A stretch of 64,000 nt of DNA from Kitasatospora sp044457565 (lineage in GTDB: Bacteria > Actinomycetota > Actinomycetes > Streptomycetales > Streptomycetaceae). Below are positions 58,477 to 64,000 of the stretch, in pieces (positions within the stretch are counted from its first letter, which is position 1; each line of letters begins with the position of its first letter). The DNA lies in the NCBI RefSeq assembly GCF_044457565.1, contig NZ_JBITGZ010000002.1, positions 186,001 through 250,000 of the forward strand, in the 5' to 3' direction. The notes below the pieces were generated by a model. The model was given only the letters and a program-made list of their open reading frames with translations, made no database searches and was not told where the DNA came from. Position numbers and translations under genes: made by a program.

Positions 58477-59742
58477 ATGACGACACCCACCACACCCACA
58501 GCCGGTGATCCCGCGCTCGACTCCCTGCACGGCCTCTCCGTCGGGGACGCGCTCGGCGCCCAGTTCTTCGTCCCCGGGGCCTTCGCCCACCTCGCCAACG
58601 GCACCACTCCACCCGGCCCCTGGCCGTGGACGGACGACACCGAGATGGCCTGCTCGGTGTACGCGGCCCACACCGAGCGCGGCCGCATCGACTCCTTCGA
58701 CCTGACCCACGCCTTCGCCCGGCGGCACGACTTCGACCGCGGCTACGGCCCGGCCGCCAACCGGATGCTGCGGCTCGTCCGGGAGGGCGGGGACGCCGCG
58801 CGGCTCGCCGCCGAACTGTTCGACGGCCAGGGCTCGTACGGGAACGGCGCCGCGATGCGGGTCGCCCCGCTCGGCGCGGCGTTCGCCGCCGACCCGGAGG
58901 CGGTGATCGAGCCGGCCGCCGCCACCGCGGTGATCACCCACACCCACCCGCAGGCCGTCGACGGCGCGATCGCGGTGGCGGCGGCCGCCGCCTACGCGGT
59001 CCGGGCCAGGACCGAACCCACCACACCTGAGCGGCTTCTGAAGGAGGTTCACCGGCTGACCCCGCTCGGCGCCGTCCGCGACGGCATCGCCGAGGCCATG
59101 GCGCTGCTGGGCGAGCGGGACCTCCGGGTGGCCGCCCGGGTGCTCGGCAATGGCAGCCGGGTCAGCGCCGCCGACACCGTGCCGTACGCGCTCTGGTGTG
59201 CCGCCCGGCGGCTGGCCGACTACCCGGCCGCGATCTGGGAGGCGATCGGCGCGGGCGGCGACGTCGACACCGTGGCGGCGATCGCCGGCGGCGTCGTCGC
59301 GGCGCACACCGGCGCGGCTGGCATCCCGGCGCCCTGGCTGGCCGCCCGTGAACCGCTGCCCTCCTGGGCGACCCCGGAGCCAGCGAGCGTCGCCGACGGC
59401 TCTCCCGCCCACCTGCCGATCCGGCTGCCGCGCCCGCATCCCGTGCCGGACGTGGTCTGGACGGACGAGCAGTGGCAGCGCCTCCGCCGCGGGCTGGGGC
59501 CGGCGGACCACGACGACCGCTGGGCCTCCTACACCCGCGAAGGCGTCCTCCACCTGCACCGGGCCGGGACGGGCCACGGGATCTGGGAGATCACGGTGGC
59601 GCCCGTGCGCGGGGGAGGCTGGCGCCCCGTCTCCGTGCGCGTCGAGGCGGACCCGGTCCGCTACCGGGCGGCCTCCGACCTCCAGCAGCTCACCGTGCTG
59701 CTGGCGCTGGGCCACGACGGCCAGCGGCGCGCCGGCCGCTGA
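58477..59742 (+). CDS. ADP-ribosylglycohydrolase family protein with C-terminal extension
   Basis: A 421-aa protein. Residues 10-290 are an ADP-ribosylglycohydrolase (DraG-like) domain: LHGLSVGDALGAQFF, PWPWTDDTEMACSVY (metal ligands), GSYGNGAAMRVAPLG, THTHPQAVDGAIAVA and GAGGDVDTVAAIAGGVVAA (second metal site). Residues 295-421 are an added domain not part of the usual fold. It probably removes ADP-ribose from a protein or other target. ATG 58477 is chosen since GAGAAG is well spaced; ATG 58468 is the alternative. Confidence 0.85.
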   Translation: MTTPTTPTAGDPALDSLHGLSVGDALGAQFFVPGAFAHLANGTTPPGPWPWTDDTEMACSVYAAHTERGRIDSFDLTHAFARRHDFDRGYGPAANRMLRLVREGGDAARLAAELFDGQGSYGNGAAMRVAPLGAAFAADPEAVIEPAAATAVITHTHPQAVDGAIAVAAAAAYAVRARTEPTTPERLLKEVHRLTPLGAVRDGIAEAMALLGERDLRVAARVLGNGSRVSAADTVPYALWCAARRLADYPAAIWEAIGAGGDVDTVAAIAGGVVAAHTGAAGIPAPWLAAREPLPSWATPEPASVADGSPAHLPIRLPRPHPVPDVVWTDEQWQRLRRGLGPADHDDRWASYTREGVLHLHRAGTGHGIWEITVAPVRGGGWRPVSVRVEADPVRYRAASDLQQLTVLLALGHDGQRRAGR

Positions 59743-59820
59743 GCCACCGCTCCCGCCTGCCCGCCCGGCCTGCCTGCCCGCCGGTCCGGCGCGCTCCTGC
59801 CGGGCCGGGCGCTCGATCCG

Positions 59821-59856
59821 CTGCCGTGAACACCGGTCCCGCGGTGTTCACGGCAG
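59821..59856. terminator. Bidirectional hairpin between convergent genes
   Basis: CTGCCGTGAACACCG (59821-59835) pairs perfectly with CGGTGTTCACGGCAG (59842-59856), a 15-bp stem with a 6-base loop, between the ADP-ribosylglycohydrolase gene and the convergent acetyltransferase gene. Confidence 0.85.
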
Positions 59857-59859
59857 CCG

Positions 59860-60588
59860 TCAGGCGTGGATCAGCTGCCCGTTGCCGCCGCCGTGTCTAA
59901 GGCACTCCTGGTTGATCGCCCGGTCCGGGGCGCTGGGCGAGGTGGCGGCGGCGATCCGCAGCTCGATGATGTCCCGGACGGCGGGCCACTCCTCGTCCAG
60001 GATCGAGTAGAACGCGGTGCTGCGCACGACCCCGTCCAGACCGCGCGAGTGGGCCCGGCGCACGCCCTCGCAGGTCGCGCCGAGCCGCTCGATCGCGGTG
60101 CACGAGCGCAGGTTGCGGGCGTCGGCGCGCAGCGAGATCCGCTGGACGCCCCAGTGCTCGAAGGCGTACCGCAGCATCAGCAGCTTGGCCTCGGTGTTGA
60201 TGCCGGTGCCCTGGGCGCGCGGGGAGAGCCAGGTGTTGCCGATCTCGGCGGCGTCCGGCACGGCGGTGGCCGGGTCACCGAACGGCACGCCGGGGGCCGG
60301 CGGCCAGACCAGCGGGCCCTGCCAGTAGTCCAGCTCCAGGAAGCGGGTGGACCCCACCACCCGCCCGTCGGCGAGGTTCACCGTCGCGAACGGCAGCGAG
60401 CGGCCCGCCGCCTGGTCGGCGAGGGCGCGGGCGACGTACTCGCGGGCCGCTTCCAGGCCGTGCGGGACGGGGGTGAAGGCGTAGGTCGTACGGTCCTCGG
60501 CGCCGGCCTCGGCCAGGGCCTGGGCGTGGTGCGCGGCGAGGGGCTCCAGCCGCACGGCGCGGCCGGTGAGGATGACAGGTACGGGCAC
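59860..60588 (-). CDS. GNAT family acetyltransferase (RimJ/RimL-like)
   Basis: A 242-aa N-acetyltransferase of the RimJ/RimL group. RLEPLAAHHAQALAEA opens the fold; VGSTRFLELDYWQGP, EIGNTWLSPRAQGTGINTEAKLLMLRYAFE (acetyl-CoA pyrophosphate loop RAQGTG) and RISLRADARNLRSCTAIERLGATCEGVRRAH are typical. Likely acetylates an amino group on a protein or small molecule. About 40 C-terminal residues extend beyond the family core. GTG 60588 has GAAGG just upstream. Confidence 0.88.
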   Translation of the reverse strand: MPVPVILTGRAVRLEPLAAHHAQALAEAGAEDRTTYAFTPVPHGLEAAREYVARALADQAAGRSLPFATVNLADGRVVGSTRFLELDYWQGPLVWPPAPGVPFGDPATAVPDAAEIGNTWLSPRAQGTGINTEAKLLMLRYAFEHWGVQRISLRADARNLRSCTAIERLGATCEGVRRAHSRGLDGVVRSTAFYSILDEEWPAVRDIIELRIAAATSPSAPDRAINQECLRHGGGNGQLIHA

Positions 60589-61363
60589 GGAACCTTCGGT
60601 CCTTCGGCAGTCGTAGGGGCCCGTACGCCGGGGTACGGCGGGCGGGACGGCGGGACGTTCGCCCCGGCTCCGGGGGCACCGCCGGTCTGCGCGTACGCCG
60701 GAGGTCCGGTCGGTACGGCGGGGGCGGCGGCCCGGAGGCGGGCAGCGCGGTGCCGGAACCGGCGCGGGTCTACGTGCCGGTCAGGCGGGATGAGCGAGGG
60801 GACAGTGTGCGTCCGCGATATGGCCGAGGAGGAAACGAGAGCGCGAAGGGAAGCAGGCGGCCAGGTGAAGGCAAGATGCGTCGTGGGTGGCTGGCCGAGC
60901 AGCGGTCCGGGTCGTGATCGACGGCGTTACGGACGACGTGACGACGACGCGACGATGCGAGGCAGCGAGAGGACGATACCCGCAAGAAGGCGGTGCGTCA
61001 CTTCGCGGCACGCGAATGGGGGCGAGCGTGTCCCGGGCCGAGGTCCGGCCGGGCGCCGGGCGGGCCGGAAGTCTGCCCGGCGCGCGGCCTCCCGGGGCGA
61101 ATGAGGGGCCGTGACCAGGGGCTTTGCCGCGGGGTGCGATGATTCTCGGGCGGAGCGGCCGGCCGGGCGGGGCGGGGCGGGCTTCCCGGGGGGAAGAACA
61201 CCCGCAGCGGGAATGTCAGCGGCGCCCGACACGCTGGACTGAGCGAGAGGCCCGTGCGCGGAGCAGTCCGCGGGTGGGCCTGCCGGTCCGGGAGCGGTGA
61301 ACGCCCTCGGACGGGGCCGGACGAGGCAGACGACGACGAGTAACGAACGGGGTTGGGTTCGCG
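60589..61363. other. Long intergenic region, no gene seen
   Basis: About 775 bases. Several frames stay open on both strands, as happens in high-G+C DNA, but none has a good ribosome site or recognisable family, and their composition is Arg/Gly-rich. A frame starting at ATG 60790 (MSEGTVCVRDMAEEE) is the best of them and is still unconvincing. A small RNA or promoters of both flanking genes may lie here. Confidence 0.4.
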
Positions 61364-62308
61364 GTGCGTGATCCCCAGGCGCTGTACGAGCTGGATCAGC
61401 AGGGCGTGGCCGCCGTGGCCGCCGCGAACGCGGCCTTGGGCGACACCGGCGCCGGTCTCGTGCTGCTCCACCACTTCGAGGGCTTCATGGACGCGGGCGA
61501 GGCCGGCGGCCAGGTGGTGACGCACCTGCTGGAGCAGGGGTCGCCGCAGGTCGTGGCCCGCTTCGACCACGACCGCCTGGTGGACTACCGGGCCCGCCGG
61601 CCCGCGATGGTCTTCGACCGCGAGCGCTGGACGTCCTACGCCCCGCCGGAGATCCTGCTCCAGCTGGCGCACGACGCGGCCGGCTCGCCGTTCCTGCTGC
61701 TCAGCGGGCCCGAGCCGGACGTGGAGTGGGAGCGTTTCGCGGCCGCCGTACGTGAGCTGTGCGAGCGCTTCGAGGTGCGGCTGGCGCTCGACTTCCACGG
61801 CATCCCGATGGGGGTGCCGCACACCCGCCCGGTCGGCCTGACACCGCACGGCAACCGGCTGGACCTGGCCGCCGGGTACCCGCAGTGGTTCGAGCAGGCG
61901 CAGGTGCCCGGCAGCGCGCAGGCGCTGCTGGAGTACCGGCTCGCCGAGGCCGGCCACGACGTCCTGGGCTTCGCCGTCCATGTGCCGCACTACGTGGCGC
62001 GGGCGACGTACCCGGCCGCGGCCGTGCTGATCCTGGAGGCCGTCCAGTCGGCGACGGGGCTGCTGCTGCCGGGCAAGGCCCTGCGCGAGCGGGTCGGCGA
62101 GGTGTACGCGGACATCGAGGAGCAGCTGGCCCAGGGGGACGGCGAGCTACGCTCGGCGATCCGGGGGATGGAGGGCCAGTACGACGCGATGGCCGGGGCG
62201 GAGAGCCGCGAGAGCCTGCTCGCCGAGGCGGTCGACCTGCCCTCGGCGGACGAGCTGGGGCGGCGCTTCGAGCAGTTCCTGGCGGAGCACGAGCGCGGCC
62301 CGGAGTAG
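61364..62308 (+). CDS. PAC2 family protein
   Basis: A 314-aa soluble protein of the PAC2 (proteasome assembly chaperone 2-like) family: LVLLHHFEGFMDAGEAGGQVVTHLLEQ, VARFDHDRLVDYRARRPAMVFD and LALDFHGIPMGVPHTRPVGLTPHGNR are the recurrent actinobacterial blocks, with a Glu/Arg-rich helical C-terminus. Actinobacteria have proteasomes, but a chaperone role of these proteins is not established. GTG 61364 gives VRDPQALYELDQQ. Single gene. Confidence 0.85.
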   Translation: MRDPQALYELDQQGVAAVAAANAALGDTGAGLVLLHHFEGFMDAGEAGGQVVTHLLEQGSPQVVARFDHDRLVDYRARRPAMVFDRERWTSYAPPEILLQLAHDAAGSPFLLLSGPEPDVEWERFAAAVRELCERFEVRLALDFHGIPMGVPHTRPVGLTPHGNRLDLAAGYPQWFEQAQVPGSAQALLEYRLAEAGHDVLGFAVHVPHYVARATYPAAAVLILEAVQSATGLLLPGKALRERVGEVYADIEEQLAQGDGELRSAIRGMEGQYDAMAGAESRESLLAEAVDLPSADELGRRFEQFLAEHERGPE

Positions 62309-62521
62309 TCCGGGCGTACCTGCGGCCCCGGGCGCGGCGTAGGCGCACAGCAGGCGGGCAGCGCCCGGCGGACGGCGGCGGCTGCCCTGGGCGCGGGCAC
62401 CGGACGCCCTGAGGCCGGCGGATCGGGAGTGATCGGTGCGGTCCGTTCGTTGGGGATCCCGAGGTGCCCGGGGGAGCGGGCGTCGCGTCGAGTACGGGCT
62501 GACTCCATCCCGGGGGGAACT

Positions 62522-63481
62522 GTGCAGGTCAAGAGGGGTTCGACGGTGGGTGCCACGGCCGCGGTGGCGCTGGCTCTCGCACTGGCGGGCTGTTCGGGCG
62601 GGGCGGCCTCGCCCGGGCCCGGGCCGGTCACGTCGTCCGCGACGCCGCCCCCGCCCAGCGGCCCGTACGCGGCGCTCGGCGACTCGTACACCGCGGGGCT
62701 GAAGATCGCGCCCCAGGTCGGGGAGCCGCGGGGCTGTGCGCGCTCGGGGGCGAACTACCCCTCGCTGGTGGCGAAGGAGCTGGGCCTGGCGGAGGCCGAC
62801 TTCCGGGACGTCAGTTGCAGTGCGGCCCGGACGGTCGATCTGACGGGCGCCCAGAAGACGGACGGCGGGCAGAACCCGCCGCAGCTGGACGCGCTGTCCG
62901 AGGCGACCCGGCTGGTGACGCTCGGGATCGGCGGCAACGACGCGGGCTTCATGGAGGTCATCGGCGAGTGCGCCCGGGACAACCTGGTGAAGGCCGTGGT
63001 CGGCGCGGTGACCGAGCGGGCACCGGGGGGCGCGCCGTGCCGGGACCACTACATGTCGGGCGGCTCCGACCAGTTGCGGGGCCGGATGGACGCGGCGGGC
63101 GAGCGGCTGGGCGGGCTGCTCCGGGAGATCCGGCGGCGCGCCCCGCAGGCCCGGGTCTACCTGGTCGGGTACCCGTCCCTGCTTCCGGCCGACCCGGCGG
63201 CGTGCGCCCCGGTGCTGGGCAAGGTCGTCACGGCGGGCGATCTGGGCTTCCTGACCGAGAAGGAGCGCGAGCTCAACGCGATGCTCAAGCGTCAGGCGGA
63301 GGCGGCCGGCGCGGGGTTCGTGGACACCGCCGCACCGTCCGCCGGCCATGACATGTGCGCGGACGAGGCGTCCCGCTGGATCGAGCCGCCGTTCCCGGCT
63401 CCGGGGCTGGCTCCGGTACACCCGAACGCCAGGGGCCAGCAGGGTGTCGCGGCGGCCGTGCTGAAGGCCGTCCGGGGGTAG
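62522..63481 (+). CDS. Secreted SGNH/GDSL esterase, lipoprotein
   Basis: A 319-aa lipoprotein esterase or lipase. Lipobox LALAGC at residues 20-25, a Pro/Ser spacer, then block I AALGDSYTAG (nucleophile Ser), GIGGNDAGF (block III oxyanion) and the catalytic His in APVHPNARGQQG. Six or more Cys in the mature part suggest disulphides, as in streptomycete extracellular SGNH lipases. GTG 62522 has GGGGGGA 6 bases upstream; an in-frame ATG at 62429 would put a non-signal leader before the signal peptide and is rejected. Confidence 0.88.
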   Translation: MQVKRGSTVGATAAVALALALAGCSGGAASPGPGPVTSSATPPPPSGPYAALGDSYTAGLKIAPQVGEPRGCARSGANYPSLVAKELGLAEADFRDVSCSAARTVDLTGAQKTDGGQNPPQLDALSEATRLVTLGIGGNDAGFMEVIGECARDNLVKAVVGAVTERAPGGAPCRDHYMSGGSDQLRGRMDAAGERLGGLLREIRRRAPQARVYLVGYPSLLPADPAACAPVLGKVVTAGDLGFLTEKERELNAMLKRQAEAAGAGFVDTAAPSAGHDMCADEASRWIEPPFPAPGLAPVHPNARGQQGVAAAVLKAVRG

Positions 63482-63663
63482 GTCCCGGCTTCGGCCCGCC
63501 GACCCACCCGCCGACCCACCCGCCGCCGAGCCCGGGCGCGGCGGTCCATCCGTCGGCGCAGCGCCCGCGCACCCGGCGCGCACCATGCGATCCGCGCCTG
63601 TTCACGCGCCCGCCACGCGCGGCAGCCCCCCGCTGTCGGACCGGCGGCGTACCGTGACTGCCA

Positions 63664-64000
63664 ATGGATGACACCGCGTACCGAACCGCCACCCCGTACG
63701 ATCCCGCCGACGAAGCCCGCTGGGTGCCGGAGCCGGACAAGCGCCCCGGCCGGACGGCCTTCCAGCGTGACCGCGCCCGCGTGCTGCACTCCGCCGCGCT
63801 GCGCCGGCTGGCCGGGACGACACAGGTGGTGGCGCCGATGCGCAGCGACTTCCCGCGGACCCGGCTGACGCACTCGCTGGAGTGCGCCCAGGTCGGCCGG
63901 GAGCTCGGCGCGGCGCTCGGCTGCGACCCGGACCTGGTCGAGGCGGGCTGTCTGGCGCACGACATCGGCCACCCGCCGTTCGGCCACACCGGCGAGGAGG
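63664..64000 (+). CDS. dgt: dGTP triphosphohydrolase-like HD protein (5' part only)
   Basis: Partial: 112 residues to the window end. The HD-domain nucleotide hydrolase signature is clear: FQRDRARVLHSAALRRLAGTTQV, FPRTRLTHSLECAQVGREL (metal His) and GCLAHDIGHPPFGHTGEE (HD pair and following His). Homologues hydrolyse dGTP to deoxyguanosine and triphosphate. In streptomycetes dgt commonly precedes dnaG. ATG 63664 opens MDDTAYRTA; no strong ribosome site is seen. Confidence 0.9.
   Translation, partial: MDDTAYRTATPYDPADEARWVPEPDKRPGRTAFQRDRARVLHSAALRRLAGTTQVVAPMRSDFPRTRLTHSLECAQVGRELGAALGCDPDLVEAGCLAHDIGHPPFGHTGEE

Noticed and set aside
60790..61104. A 104-codon plus-strand frame beginning MSEGTVCVRDMAEEE
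   Set aside because: Arg/Gly-rich composition, weak ribosome site and no recognisable domain; treated as non-coding.

Overview
The window is chromosomal DNA of a high-G+C actinomycete, almost certainly a streptomycete (Streptomyces or a close relative). Codon third positions are nearly always G or C, GTG and TTG starts are common, and the core gene order (era, leuA, recO, uppS, zur-znuBCA, glyS, then dusB, ppdK, dgt) is the usual one for that family. No tRNA, rRNA, CRISPR array, transposase, integrase or attachment site was recognised.

Layout. 1-14.4 kb is core: the tail of an unidentified gene, small conserved proteins, era, an M4 protease with its emfourin inhibitor, leuA behind a leucine attenuator, a TerB-like gene, recO, uppS, the Zur regulator with its zinc importer, and glyS. 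14.4-53 kb is accessory DNA between glyS and dusB. Its main part (15.9-41.6 kb) is about two dozen genes all on the minus strand, many overlapping by 4 bases (ATGA or GTGA), reading away from a divergent promoter near 41.8 kb; a GyrI-like gene and an AraC-type regulator lie on the other side. 43.9-53 kb holds an NADAR gene, an MFS exporter, two XRE-type regulators, a set of tiny genes and a two-component system. 53.1-64 kb returns to core: dusB, ppdK, an RNase Sa-type secreted ribonuclease, an ADP-ribosylglycohydrolase, a GNAT acetyltransferase, a PAC2 protein, a secreted SGNH esterase and the start of dgt.

The 15.9-43.8 kb block reads as a natural-product gene cluster with no PKS or NRPS. 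It has a HemN/HemW-like radical SAM enzyme between two related methyltransferases, an AlkD-type DNA glycosylase and GyrI-like proteins. In the yatakemycin and CC-1065 systems, HemN-like radical SAM/methyltransferase pairs make the cyclopropane, AlkD-family YtkR2 removes the drug-DNA adduct, and GyrI-like YtkR7/C10R6 hydrolyse the cyclopropane. My best reading is therefore a DNA-alkylating, cyclopropane-bearing metabolite of the CC-1065/duocarmycin/yatakemycin kind. Building-block enzymes include a TrpB2-like PLP enzyme, a PLP decarboxylase, a dehydroquinate/deoxy-inosose synthase homologue, two TIM-barrel proteins and a B12 radical SAM enzyme. A PaaK-like ligase plus a BtrH-like acyltransferase could make amide bonds without an NRPS. 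The product is inferred.

Two stretches (18941-19104 and 26272-26469) are almost pure G or C homopolymer and are probably assembly or basecalling artefacts inside the cluster; sequence may be missing there.
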